From: Pelagibacterium limicola
Lineage (GTDB): Bacteria > Pseudomonadota > Alphaproteobacteria > Rhizobiales > Devosiaceae
Direction of reading: 5' to 3'
NCBI RefSeq assembly: GCF_015694405.1
Contig: NZ_JADQDB010000001.1
Coordinates: 186,001 to 250,000, forward strand
Length of the DNA stretch: 64,000 bases
Shown here piece by piece: positions 1 through 8,498 of the stretch. Under the pieces are notes generated by a model, which was not told the origin of the DNA, searched no databases, and saw only the letters and a program-made list of their open reading frames with translations. Each line of letters opens with the position of its first letter. Position 1 is the stretch's first letter. Made by a program: the position numbers and the translations under genes.

Positions 1-198
1 GGCTATATCGAAACCAGCAACACCGATCAGCTCCGCAACGACGAGACAAGGTTCGCCGAGATTTCTGCCAGGATCCCCGCTGGCCGGTGGGGGCAGCCAA
101 AGGACATCGGCGGCGCCGCCGTCTTTCTCGCCAGCGATGCCGGCGCCTATGTTCATGGAATTGTCCTGCCGGTCGATGGCGGTTGGCTCGCCCGATAA
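1..198 (+). CDS. kduD: KduD-like short-chain dehydrogenase, C-terminal fragment
   Basis: The gene runs in from beyond the left edge, so only the last 65 residues are visible. They match the end of classical SDRs: an IPAGRWGQP segment, then VFLASDAGAYVHG and the closing VDGGWLAR. This tail is very close to that of 2-dehydro-3-deoxy-D-gluconate 5-dehydrogenase (KduD), which works in pectin and uronate breakdown in the cytosol. The Rossmann fold and the YxxxK catalytic motif lie outside the window. The name therefore rests on the tail only; another sugar-acid SDR is possible. Confidence 0.75.
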   Translation, partial: GYIETSNTDQLRNDETRFAEISARIPAGRWGQPKDIGGAAVFLASDAGAYVHGIVLPVDGGWLAR

Positions 199-240
199 GG
201 GCTTGGGTGCATGTAAACGGGAGCCGGTCAGGGGGATAAT

Positions 241-1383
241 GTGAGCATGGAGACGTTTTCGCCCCAGGCTGGGTCTGCAACAGCGGAAAGCCCAAATTCA
301 ATAATAGCCGGACGCCAGGGTGTCTGGCTCAAGGGCGACTGGCATTTGCACTCTCGCCACAGCACCGATTCCACCAACAATCCGATCGCCCGGATTATCG
401 ACTTCGCCGAAAAGCTGGGCTTTGACTATCTGGCGATTACCGACCACGACGTGCACGTCCGCGGCGATGTGGCAAACCACACCTGGTCCGACCCGGAATT
501 CAAGTCCGATAGCCTCCTGCTGTTTTACGGCGCCGAACTCACCGCTGCCCGCGGCCATATAAATATCCTGTCTGAGGGGCCTTACGATCATCAGCGGATT
601 TTCGACGCGCGCGACCGGCGCGATTGGGACCTCCTCGCGCTCAAGCGCGAGCTGGGCATACACATGTCGGCAAACCACCCGAGCACCAAGAACCATTACG
701 GGTATTCGTTCGATCTGGCCGACTCCGTCGAAATCTGGAACTCCAGCGTCTGGCCCAAAAACATTCCCGGCCTCCGGATCTGGGACGACATGCTGTTGTC
801 AGGCCGCATGCTGGGGGGACGGGGTGGCAGCGATGCTCATCATGGTCCCGTGGAGCGACCCGGGCCGGTGACACCACAAGCGCTCGAAGCGACGGCCAAC
901 TATGTCGGCACGCCGACCACGTGGGTATTTGCAAGAGAAAAGACCGGGCGGGCCGTTCTCGACGCCATGGCCCGGGGGCACGCCTCCGTCAGCGCCAACC
1001 CCTTCAACCCTCGCGTCGAATTTTATGCCGATCCCTTCGGCAGCGGCGTTCCCGATATGATGATGGGAGACAACGTCCACCCCACGGGCGCACCCGTTGC
1101 GTTTGAAATCAGGCTGATCGGCGGCACCGTGCCTGGCGCGCACTACAAGATCAACATCGTCAAGAACCGGGAACTGTTCGACACCTTTTTCCTGACCGCC
1201 GATTCCCACATCTCGGTTGCCCGGTTTACCGATACCCCTGCCCTTGCGACGCGAACCTACTATCGGGTGGAAGTGGAAGGCCCGCAGTCTCCCTTCTCTC
1301 TGGTGCCCAACGCGATGGCACAAAGCGGAAGCATGGTCGCCTTGTCCAATCCTTTGTATTTCAACTACGATCCAAACTTCTAA
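241..1383 (+). CDS. CehA/McbA-type PHP-domain metallohydrolase
   Basis: 380 aa. A PHP-type metal site is visible: HLHSRHS near residues 35-41, ITDHD near 66-70, ANHPS near 146 and GGSDAHHG near 195. These are the His/Asp ligands of PHP phosphoesterases, and the arrangement fits the CehA/McbA family, named after carbaryl esterase. The natural substrate cannot be read. There is no signal peptide. The GTG at 241 follows an AGGGGG ribosome site; an ATG two codons later is an alternative. The gene follows the kduD-like gene by 42 bp on the same strand and may be co-transcribed. It ends 29 bp short of the convergent dipeptidase gene. Confidence 0.8.
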   Translation: MSMETFSPQAGSATAESPNSIIAGRQGVWLKGDWHLHSRHSTDSTNNPIARIIDFAEKLGFDYLAITDHDVHVRGDVANHTWSDPEFKSDSLLLFYGAELTAARGHINILSEGPYDHQRIFDARDRRDWDLLALKRELGIHMSANHPSTKNHYGYSFDLADSVEIWNSSVWPKNIPGLRIWDDMLLSGRMLGGRGGSDAHHGPVERPGPVTPQALEATANYVGTPTTWVFAREKTGRAVLDAMARGHASVSANPFNPRVEFYADPFGSGVPDMMMGDNVHPTGAPVAFEIRLIGGTVPGAHYKINIVKNRELFDTFFLTADSHISVARFTDTPALATRTYYRVEVEGPQSPFSLVPNAMAQSGSMVALSNPLYFNYDPNF

Positions 1384-1412
1384 GTCACCGACCAGCGGTC
1401 CTCGCTCGCGCT

Positions 1413-2618
1413 CTAGAGCGGACGAATCCCCTCGCTCAACACCCGCCGCGCATTCCCGCCCATGATTTTCGCAATATCCTCGGGCGACAACCCGGCCTCG
1501 ATCAGCGCGGTAGCGATGGCCTGAACGCTCGCCGCATCGAAACCCACGGTCACGGCGCCGTCGAAATCCGAGCCCAGCGCCACATGATCGATGCCCGCCA
1601 CGTCGCGTACATGCAGCAATGCCCTTACGATTGCCTCCACGGTCAGGCCGCAAACCGCCGTCGGCCAATAACCGATGCCGACGATCCCGCCTGTCGCTGC
1701 AATGCCTCTGACCTGCTCGTCCGAGAGGTTGCGATTGTTCGGGCATGTGCCCCGTACCCCGCCATGGCTGGAAACGACGGGACGGCGCGCCATGGCCAGC
1801 ACGTCGTCTATAGCCTGCGGGCTCGCATGCGCCAGATCGACGATCATGCCGAGTTCCTCCATTCGCGCCACCGCCGCCCGGCCGCTCTCGCTCAGGCCTG
1901 CACGGGAGGCGCCATGCATCGAGCCGGAGAACGGATTGTCGATGAAGTGGGCAAGACCGGCCATAATATAGCCCGCCGCATGCAGGCGATCGATATTGTC
2001 GATCTCGCCTTCCAGCACCTGCAATCCCTCGAGCGCCAGCATCCCGCCCACCGGCCAGCGCAGGCAGTCGCCGGCTCCCGGATCGCCGCATTCGGCCTGG
2101 GCGTTCGCATTCCGATCCGCAAAGAGCCGCTCGATATCCTCGGGCGATCGCAGCACGCGCAACCGCCCATCCGAACGCGCCGCCGCATCTTCGAGTTTTT
2201 GTGCATGAAACAAGGCCCGTTCGAGCGTCGAACTCCATGTGCGTGGCGATTGGCGCTGCGCAATCACGAGCGGCATGATCATGTCGAACTGCGCCGTCTC
2301 GTTGCGTTCGACATTCATCCCGGCCGGCGAGTTGGTGACGCTCGCAAACACCTGGAGCGCTACCCCGCCCTGCCGCAGCCGCGTCAGGTCCACATGCCCC
2401 CGTGCGACGGTGCCTAAGAGGTCCCGGTCCCACAAAAGCGTATCGGCATGGAGATCGATCGTATCCTGGAACCCTCGCCCCGCCTCCGAGATGATGGGTC
2501 CGACCGGTTCGATCTTGTTCCGCCCGGCTTCCACCACCCCAGGCGCGACAAAGAAAAACCCCACCACCCCGACCGCAAGACCCGCGAACGCCAGCAAGGC
2601 GATAGTCCGTTTGCGCAT
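1413..2618 (-). CDS. Membrane dipeptidase, peptidase family M19
   Basis: 401 aa. A hydrophobic N-terminal segment (IALLAFAGLAVGVVGFFFVA) acts as signal or anchor, so the enzyme is probably periplasmic. The M19 (renal dipeptidase) zinc site is recognisable: HADTLLWD near residue 55, a Glu in the LALEGLQ segment near 155, SSHGG with PNNRNLSDEQ near 280, and LGSDFDG near 345. The family hydrolyses dipeptides, often with D-residues, and some beta-lactams. The start at 2618 is chosen because GGGGGAG sits just upstream and the hydrophobic segment then begins at residue 5; an in-frame extension to 2654 has weaker support. Confidence 0.88.
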   Translation of the reverse strand: MRKRTIALLAFAGLAVGVVGFFFVAPGVVEAGRNKIEPVGPIISEAGRGFQDTIDLHADTLLWDRDLLGTVARGHVDLTRLRQGGVALQVFASVTNSPAGMNVERNETAQFDMIMPLVIAQRQSPRTWSSTLERALFHAQKLEDAAARSDGRLRVLRSPEDIERLFADRNANAQAECGDPGAGDCLRWPVGGMLALEGLQVLEGEIDNIDRLHAAGYIMAGLAHFIDNPFSGSMHGASRAGLSESGRAAVARMEELGMIVDLAHASPQAIDDVLAMARRPVVSSHGGVRGTCPNNRNLSDEQVRGIAATGGIVGIGYWPTAVCGLTVEAIVRALLHVRDVAGIDHVALGSDFDGAVTVGFDAASVQAIATALIEAGLSPEDIAKIMGGNARRVLSEGIRPL

Positions 2619-2710
2619 GATCTCCCCCTCGTAACCAGCGGCAACTCTCTGCAATACGATTCCCGAGCAGTGCGCGACGGAAATCCGGTCCGGTTAATAC
2701 TGAGACGGAC

Positions 2711-2929
2711 CTAGTCCGACTTGAATCCGAGTCCCTTGGCGGCCAGCGCCTCGCCAAGAATTCGGATGGCCTTGGGACCCACCCCGTGGATGGCCAGCAA
2801 TTCCTTTTCCGTATGGTCGGCAACCCGCTTGAGGCTGTCGATGCCATTGAGCGAGAGTTCGCGCGCCGCCGTCTTTCCGATTGCATCGGGCAAATCGCCA
2901 ACCGGGCGCGGATCGGGCGTAGGAGCCAT
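2711..2929 (-). CDS. Small helix-hairpin-helix protein
   Basis: About 72 aa. The C-terminal half reads ELLAIHGVGPKAIRILGEAL, a classic helix-hairpin-helix with the GVGPKA turn, preceded by a second helical pair (LSLNGIDSLKRVADHTEKE). HhH motifs bind DNA without sequence preference. This type resembles a stand-alone copy of the RNA polymerase alpha-CTD/RadA-like HhH unit. The start at 2929 follows GGGAGGACATGGC; an upstream in-frame ATG at 2953 would add eight residues. No partner gene is evident: the dipeptidase lies 92 bp downstream. Confidence 0.65.
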   Translation of the reverse strand: MAPTPDPRPVGDLPDAIGKTAARELSLNGIDSLKRVADHTEKELLAIHGVGPKAIRILGEALAAKGLGFKSD

Positions 2930-3049
2930 GCCATGTCCTCCCTGTGCGTTCATTTCCCCCGGACGCTAGCACGGCAAAGGGCAATTATTGAAGGCGCTCC
3001 CCAAAATGGCTCCGATCCTCCTGTTGTCGCCGGATCGCTTGCCTTCTGC

Positions 3050-3670
3050 TCAACGAGGCCGCCATGGCTCGTGCTCATGCGCAAGCCAGACCTTTTCAGG
3101 GTTCATAGCAAGCACCCGCACTTGCCCCTCGCTGTGCGGTTCGTCAAGCTCGCCGAACCAGACCGCCACATCGCCACCGACAATGACGGGGCCCGCACCG
3201 GTTTCGATGACGACAACCTGCATTCCTGCCGTGTGCCCTGGAGCCGGAACCAGTCGCAGGCCGGGCAGCAGGTCATATTCTCCATCGACCGGTACATACT
3301 GCACACCGGGCGCATCGATCCACTCACGAATGGGATATTCCTCGGCGTTACTGCGCGCGTCTTCAAGTTCCCGCCGCTGAACGTAGATCGGCTTTCCGGC
3401 AAACAGGTGATTGCCGCCACAATGATCGGCGTGCAGGTGCGTATTAACGACGATATCGATGCTGGCGATATCGAAATTCTGCTTATCCAACGGATGGAGG
3501 CAGGGATTGAGACCGCTCGCCAGCGGGTGGAGTTCGGTCATACCGGTATCCACCAGTATGCGCGCTTCGGGGTGCTCGATGACGTGCACGTATACCGGCA
3601 TCCGCTCACCCTCGACGGAGAGGTCGGCAACGAAGATCGGCGTGATGGTGATCGGGGAAGGGCTGCCCAT
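3050..3670 (-). CDS. MBL-fold N-acyl homoserine lactonase-like hydrolase
   Basis: 206 aa metallo-beta-lactamase-fold enzyme. It has the complete HLHADH zinc motif near residues 92-97, a VDTGMTE segment near 43, APGHTAGMQ near 157 and GGDVAVWFGELD near 176. The architecture is that of the AiiA/AttM lactonase group, which opens the lactone ring of acyl-homoserine lactones and so quenches quorum signals. Lactonase activity is a family-level inference. ATG at 3670 follows GGACCTAGAATA. The upstream DoxX-like gene stops only 4 bp before it, so the two are in one operon driven from the arsR promoter. Confidence 0.78.
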   Translation of the reverse strand: MGSPSPITITPIFVADLSVEGERMPVYVHVIEHPEARILVDTGMTELHPLASGLNPCLHPLDKQNFDIASIDIVVNTHLHADHCGGNHLFAGKPIYVQRRELEDARSNAEEYPIREWIDAPGVQYVPVDGEYDLLPGLRLVPAPGHTAGMQVVVIETGAGPVIVGGDVAVWFGELDEPHSEGQVRVLAMNPEKVWLAHEHEPWRPR

Positions 3671-3674
3671 TATT

Positions 3675-4088
3675 CTAGGTCCTTTCGCGGGTTTGGCGCA
3701 GCTCGAAAATGGGCACATTGGGCGAAGCCGTCTTGCGAGCCGAATTCTGGGTGAGGAAGGAGACGATCAGCAGGGCCAGCGCGAAAACAGGCGCAAAGAA
3801 TCCCTCGTCCCCGGCATTGAGATGCGCTGAGATTGCAAGCAACAGATGAAACAGCATCCCGGCATAGGCGAGATCGCTGAGCCGAACCAATACGCGCGAC
3901 AGAATGACCAGCGGGGCGGCAATCTTTGCGGCGATCAGCACCGTGACCAGATAGGCGGGGTATCCGAAATGGCCAAATCCTTCCTCGACCATGGGCCGCT
4001 GGAAAACATAGGCAGCCGCGCCTGCCGCATAGATCAGGCACAGCAGAACGGTGCTGAGCCAGTAGGCGACCTTTCCAGTTGTCATCAT
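3675..4088 (-). CDS. DoxX-like membrane protein
   Basis: About 137 aa with four predicted hydrophobic helices: AYWLSTVLLCLIYAAGAAAY, YLVTVLIAAKIAAPLVIL, LAYAGMLFHLLLAISA and FAPVFALALLIVSFL. The pattern and the HFGYPAYL segment fit the DoxX-like family (DUF in the DoxD/DoxX clan) of inner-membrane proteins of unclear function. The start at 4088 follows AGGAAC; ATG 4085 is equivalent. Third gene of the arsR-AHSA1-doxX-lactonase operon. DoxX-like genes often sit beside ArsR/AHSA1 pairs. Confidence 0.75.
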   Translation of the reverse strand: MMTTGKVAYWLSTVLLCLIYAAGAAAYVFQRPMVEEGFGHFGYPAYLVTVLIAAKIAAPLVILSRVLVRLSDLAYAGMLFHLLLAISAHLNAGDEGFFAPVFALALLIVSFLTQNSARKTASPNVPIFELRQTRERT

Positions 4089-4197
4089 GTGTTCCTTTCC
4101 GGTTGGCATTTTTTTGACGCGCGAGCCCAGTCGGGCGGCCGGCTTTGCTGCCCCGCTACGTGGTTCGGCGGCGAAATGATTTGGGCAAAGACGCCCG

Positions 4198-4668
4198 TCA
4201 GGTGGCGGACAATACGGCCTCGAGCTTGTCGTAGACCTCATCGAATCCATCGGTCATGCCGACCTCGATTGCGGCGGCCCGCGCGTCGGCACTCGCATAA
4301 CGCATCACCATCGTCATCCGGGTTCCGCTTCCCGCGGCAACCAGATCGGTGGTGACGGCGGTGCCTGAAACCGTATCGCCGTTGAAATATTCGATGAAGG
4401 ACATGTGATGGGGAGCATCGACGCTGAGGATTGGTCCCGAGAAGTAAAAAGCGCTGCCAAATTCGTAGCGGAAGCTGCCACCTGGCCGCAGATCAATCTC
4501 GCACCGGGTCATGGCGTCTTTAGACGCCATCCACATGGGGATCAGCGCCGGGTCGGTCATCGCCCGCCAAACGCGCGCCGGCGGATGGGCAAAGCTGCGA
4601 CGCACGATTATGTCAGTGGTGCCATCCTGGGTAACCTGAAGCTGGCGCAAATCCGCGTTACTCTCCAT
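4198..4668 (-). CDS. SRPBCC/AHSA1-family protein
   Basis: About 156 aa START/SRPBCC-fold protein. It has the typical AHSA1 entry (RRSFAHPPARVWRAMTDP, residues 22-39), a WMAS stretch, FRYEF near 67 and a C-terminal amphipathic helix (DGFDEVYDKLEAVL). Members bind hydrophobic ligands in a deep cavity, and most bacterial ones have no known substrate. The ATG at 4668 lies inside the end of the arsR gene, with GGGAGGA upstream. This arsR-AHSA1 overlap is a common arrangement and implies translational coupling. Confidence 0.85.
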   Translation of the reverse strand: MESNADLRQLQVTQDGTTDIIVRRSFAHPPARVWRAMTDPALIPMWMASKDAMTRCEIDLRPGGSFRYEFGSAFYFSGPILSVDAPHHMSFIEYFNGDTVSGTAVTTDLVAAGSGTRMTMVMRYASADARAAAIEVGMTDGFDEVYDKLEAVLSAT

Positions 4669-5035
4669 CGTGTCCTCCCTTGGGCTTTTCAGGCGTCCCC
4701 TGCTCGTGTGCGGCGAGACCGTCGAGGACCGCATCGAGCCGCTGGAACTGCACGTCCCAAAGCGCGCGATATTGCCCGAGAAAATCCCAAAGCTCCGCAA
4801 CGGCCTCTGGCTTGAGCCGACGGGGACGCGCGGTGCCCTCGATACGCGTTTCGATCAGGCCTGCGTCCTCCAGCACCTTCAAATGGCGGCTGATCGCGGG
4901 CTGGCTTATTGAAAAGGGACGCGCCAGATCCTGCACGGTCGCCTCGCCTTCCGCCAGCCGGGCAATAAGGGCACGGCGGGTGGGATCAGCGAGGGCAGCG
5001 AAAGATTGGTCAAGGGTTGTCATAAACGAACTCAT
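4658..5035 (-). CDS. ArsR-family transcriptional regulator
   Basis: 125 aa winged-helix protein. ALADPTRRALIARLAEGEATV (near residues 14-34) and the recognition helix SISQPAISRHLKVLEDAGLI identify the ArsR/SmtB family. No cysteine metal site is present, so it is probably a metal-independent member that pairs with AHSA1 proteins. Two ATGs are possible, 5035 and 5023 (MTTLDQ). Neither has a clear Shine-Dalgarno, so a short-leader or leaderless mRNA is likely. It heads the operon down to 3050 and probably represses it through the repeats directly upstream. Confidence 0.88.
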   Translation of the reverse strand: MSSFMTTLDQSFAALADPTRRALIARLAEGEATVQDLARPFSISQPAISRHLKVLEDAGLIETRIEGTARPRRLKPEAVAELWDFLGQYRALWDVQFQRLDAVLDGLAAHEQGTPEKPKGGHDGE

Positions 5036-5073
5036 TATAGAATGAATATTCTATATAACGAGTTCATTATAGA
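5025..5073 (-). promoter_or_regulatory. Putative ArsR operator/promoter
   Basis: Two near-identical 17-bp direct copies, AACGAACTCATTATAGA at 5025-5041 and AACGAGTTCATTATAGA at 5057-5073 (two mismatches), have their starts 32 bp apart. Between them lies a perfect inverted repeat TAGAAT-4-ATTCTA at 5038-5053. The A+T-rich block stands out from its surroundings and straddles the ATG candidates of the arsR gene, as expected for an autoregulatory operator. Assignment is by position and symmetry. Confidence 0.6.
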
Positions 5074-5149
5074 GTCAAATCCGCAATTGAACCGCTTTGT
5101 CGCGGCCCCCAAGGCTTCCGCCGGTGGCATTGCAGGCTCTATCGGGAAT

Positions 5150-5535
<386 letters not shown>

Positions 5536-5569
5536 TGGTGGGTGATGTAGGGTGCCCGTGGGGGGAAGG

Positions 5570-6307
5570 TCAAGCACCCTCAGGCGCAGGCAGCGCATTG
5601 GGCCGCAGCCCCCGCACCCGCGCAATGTCCCCGTACGCCGTGTTGATTGCCGCCAGCTTCGCCGTCGCCAGGCCCATAAGGTCCGCCGGCACGCCCTTGG
5701 CCACCATCCGGTCAGGATGGTGTTCGGCAACCAGCCGCCTGTAGGCGCGGCGCAATTCGTCGTCTGGCGCGTCGGGCGCGAGGCCCAGCACCGCGTAGGG
5801 ATCTCTGTTCCCACTGGGCAAAAGCACGTGCTGGGACGCGATCTGCTCGAAACGCACGGCATCGAACCCGAAAATGTCGCTGATCGCCCGCAGGTAGTCC
5901 AATTCGTCCGAATGGACGAACCCATCCGCCGTCGCAATCTCGAACAGCGCATCAAGCACGTGCTCGAGCGTCGCCGGGCTGTCGATAAACAGCTTGCGCA
6001 CCTTGCGGGCATAGGTTTCGAATCCGGCAGTGTCCTGCTGGGCGAGCGCAAAGAAGCGGTCCACATGCGGATCGGCGCCTTCGGGAATGTCGACCAGCTT
6101 GTGAAAGGTCTTGACTTCCCGCAGGCTCACCACCCCATCGGCCATCGCCATCTTGGCCGAAAGCGCGATGATGGACATGGTAAAGGCCGTATCCCGCCCG
6201 CCGGGCAGCCAGGTGTCCGGGTCGAGCGCGTTGGCGAGGCCGCCAGCCAGGCCCGTCCTTTCCGAAAACGACCCCAGAAAGGCTGAAATCCGCTCCCAGA
6301 TCGACAT
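5570..6307 (-). CDS. TerB/DnaJ-domain co-chaperone, DjlA/DjiA-like
   Basis: About 245 aa. The N-terminal two thirds is a TerB-like helical domain with acidic repeats (MAMADGVVSLREVK near 62 and ATADGFVHSDELDYL near 127). The C-terminal 65 residues are a J domain, PYAVLGLAPDAPDDELRRAY, with the essential HPD tripeptide in AEHHPDR. J proteins stimulate the ATPase of DnaK. Unlike E. coli DjlA there is no N-terminal transmembrane helix, so this one is probably cytosolic. The start at 6307 is chosen because the TerB domain begins there; the longer reading frame adds residues unlike the family. Confidence 0.85.
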   Translation of the reverse strand: MSIWERISAFLGSFSERTGLAGGLANALDPDTWLPGGRDTAFTMSIIALSAKMAMADGVVSLREVKTFHKLVDIPEGADPHVDRFFALAQQDTAGFETYARKVRKLFIDSPATLEHVLDALFEIATADGFVHSDELDYLRAISDIFGFDAVRFEQIASQHVLLPSGNRDPYAVLGLAPDAPDDELRRAYRRLVAEHHPDRMVAKGVPADLMGLATAKLAAINTAYGDIARVRGLRPNALPAPEGA

Positions 6308-6485
6308 ATGCCTATTCCGCGACAGAATGAAACGAACCCGGCGGACAATACCCGCGAGCGCGCGCTCCAGCCACCGGAAGATCGGCGGACAATCAGGCGC
6401 TGCACATGTGCAGGAGCTGCAGTTCATGAATCGCGTTCCCCCGAACGGTCGATGTCAGGAGGAACGCCCCCGGAGACCGAAACTC

Positions 6486-7271
6486 TTACCAGCGGAAATC
6501 GTCATATACAAACCCATAAGGGTGCGACTGTACCCGACGCTGCTGAAAAGTCACACCGCTGTTCGTTGTGGCATTCCCGCGCACCTGCTCTTCGTAGATC
6601 CAGATCGGCTCGCCATCCGGACCGACGATTGCCACCAGCCCCTCGCGGCGCGGATCGTATGGCGCATAGGGATCTTCACCCGCTACCGCACCGAGCCTGC
6701 TGCGTTCCTCCAGCGACATGAACTCGCCCGTATCCGGCACTGCGCGATCCTGGCCATATGCTATTGCCGCGATGGCCTCATAATCCACGGCCTGCTGTTG
6801 GCGCGGCACCGACAGCCCTTCAGGGCGCGGTATGGGCCGCGGCGGCTCGATCACACCCGCGGTCTGCGTTGAAGGCTCATTGGCCTGTGGCACCCGCTCA
6901 GGCTGTGTCTGTTCGGCCGGTCTTTGGGCTGCCGGGGTTTCCTCGCGCGGTTGAACCGTGGCCGTCTGCGCGGGCGTTGAACTCCCGGTCGAGCGCTCGC
7001 CGTCGAGCGGACGCCCATTGACGGTCACGATCGGGCCACTGGTGGCGGCTGCCACCTCGTCGGCGTCGGGTACAACCGGAAAACCGGCTCTGTCCGCCAC
7101 CCGGTTCGGCACGCTGGCGGGGCGCTCGGGCGCCGCTACGACCTCCGGTTCGACCGTCACTGTCGCCGTGTGCGCCTCGTTGTCGGGGCTGTCCGATTGC
7201 AGCAGCGCGCCTCCGCCAACAAGCAGGAGAGCGGTGAGCATGACTCCGGACGCGATAGGTTTTGAAAGCAT
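6486..7271 (-). CDS. Hypothetical anchored Pro-rich envelope protein
   Basis: 261 aa with one N-terminal hydrophobic helix (VMLTALLLVGGGALL, residues 10-24). A long low-complexity linker rich in Pro, Gln, Thr and Glu follows (about 30-165). A compact C-terminal part has DPYAPYDPRREGLVAIVG, then PDGEPIWIYEEQVRGN and FVYDDFRW at the end. It looks like a bitopic inner-membrane protein with a periplasmic linker, but no family is recognised. It lies 178 bp upstream of the djlA-like gene on the same strand; a shared function cannot be claimed. Confidence 0.6.
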   Translation of the reverse strand: MLSKPIASGVMLTALLLVGGGALLQSDSPDNEAHTATVTVEPEVVAAPERPASVPNRVADRAGFPVVPDADEVAAATSGPIVTVNGRPLDGERSTGSSTPAQTATVQPREETPAAQRPAEQTQPERVPQANEPSTQTAGVIEPPRPIPRPEGLSVPRQQQAVDYEAIAAIAYGQDRAVPDTGEFMSLEERSRLGAVAGEDPYAPYDPRREGLVAIVGPDGEPIWIYEEQVRGNATTNSGVTFQQRRVQSHPYGFVYDDFRW

Positions 7272-7390
7272 CTTCCGATTCCATTGCTGGCCACACGCGG
7301 CCGACGAATCCCCCGCAAGATGCGGTTTTCACTCCCGATCATGGCAGCAGTTTGGTGAACCGGGCCTGAACTGCGCAGCGCCGGTCGTTT

Positions 7391-7813
7391 TCAGCGCCGC
7401 CGTTGCGTCAATGCCGCACCCGCGATGATCAGCGCCACCCCGAGGGCGCTCGCCAGAACATGCCCTTCGGCGCCGCGCACCAGATCGAGCGCCACCCCGA
7501 ACACCATCTGCCCGCCGATCACCAGCATCGCGGTGTTGATCGCCCCGATCCGCGCGATCAGCCAGCTCCCCGAGGCGACGAAAATCACCCCGATCGTGCC
7601 CCCCAGATATGCGTACCACGGCGCCGAAAACGCGCCCGCGGGCCAGAGCGCGCCGATGACGAGCCCGATGGCCGTCAGCACCGCGAACCCCACCACATGG
7701 TTCCAGAACGAGGCGACGAGCGGGGTCGTCGATACCGCCAGCCGCCCGTTGATCTGCCGGCTCAGACTCACCAACACCCCGGCCAGCGTCGCTATGAGGA
7801 TCGCCTCGATCAT
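7391..7813 (-). CDS. DMT-superfamily DUF606 membrane protein, second half
   Basis: 140 aa, five predicted hydrophobic helices. It opens with IEAILIATLAGVLVSLSRQ and the characteristic INGRLAV segment, with SFWNHVVGF near residue 36 and the YLGGTIGVIFV motif near 68. This is the DUF606 (EamA-like, DMT_YdcZ) family, five-helix proteins that often occur as gene pairs and are thought to form a ten-helix transporter. The ATG at 7813 overlaps the TGA of the upstream partner by one base, so the pair is translationally coupled. Substrate unknown. Confidence 0.8.
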   Translation of the reverse strand: MIEAILIATLAGVLVSLSRQINGRLAVSTTPLVASFWNHVVGFAVLTAIGLVIGALWPAGAFSAPWYAYLGGTIGVIFVASGSWLIARIGAINTAMLVIGGQMVFGVALDLVRGAEGHVLASALGVALIIAGAALTQRRR

Positions 7814-8304
7814 CACGCGCCCCGCCCGAAAATGATGATGACGCTGCCCGCCGCGATCAGCGCCAGCGCTGCAAAATCGCGCAGGAGCGGTATGCGCACC
7901 GGCATCCCGAGCAGGCCCCAGCGATCCGCCGCGAGGCTGAAGACCACCTGCCCCGCCAGCCCCAGCGCCAGCGTGCCCGAAAGCGCCAGCGGCGAATTGA
8001 CCGCCGTGGAGGTGAGGATCACCGTCAACGCTCCGGAAACCCCGCCCAGATACGCCCAGAGCGGCGCAGCCGGCTTTGCCCCGCCCGCCCCGGCTTCCGG
8101 CCGCAACCGCAGCAATGCCAGAAATGCCAGCGCCGCGACAATCCCCGTCCCGTGCGCCACCCAGGACGAATAGAACGGTGTGGCGTAAAGCCCCACCAAT
8201 CCGTTGAAATCGACCATCAGCGTCAGGAGCCCGCCGCTGCCGAAGGCGAGCAGCAGATGGAACGGCGACGGACGCGGTAGGGAAGCAGTCACTGAGGATG
8301 TCAT
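7813..8304 (-). CDS. DMT-superfamily DUF606 membrane protein, first half
   Basis: About 163 aa with five hydrophobic segments and the same DUF606 landmarks as its neighbour: FGSGGLLTLMVDFNGLVG at the start, WVAHGTGIVAALAFL and YLGGVSGALTVIL. It should assemble with the downstream DUF606 protein. The start is uncertain. The ATG at 8304 is used because the first helix follows closely; ATG 8358 and GTG 8376 would add a polar tail. No strong ribosome site precedes any of them. Confidence 0.72.
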   Translation of the reverse strand: MTSSVTASLPRPSPFHLLLAFGSGGLLTLMVDFNGLVGLYATPFYSSWVAHGTGIVAALAFLALLRLRPEAGAGGAKPAAPLWAYLGGVSGALTVILTSTAVNSPLALSGTLALGLAGQVVFSLAADRWGLLGMPVRIPLLRDFAALALIAAGSVIIIFGRGA

Positions 8305-8498
8305 GGGGGGCGACTCGGAATGCCTGACGGCCCTCGACTGTAGCGTGGAACGCGTCATAGTCGATACCCAATCCACTCTGTTGGATCGGCGCCATTTTGG
8401 CTGGCGCTTGCGCTCCCACCCTCATTAACCCCCCAAAAACCATAATCTGCCACACTCCCCCCCGATTGGCGGCCTTGCCCGCCTTTGGGGGACGTATT

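Noticed and set aside
799-2934. 711-codon minus-strand frame over the dipeptidase region
   Set aside because: It overlaps the well-supported dipeptidase in another frame and the CehA gene antisense; composition is Arg/Gly/Ala-rich noise.
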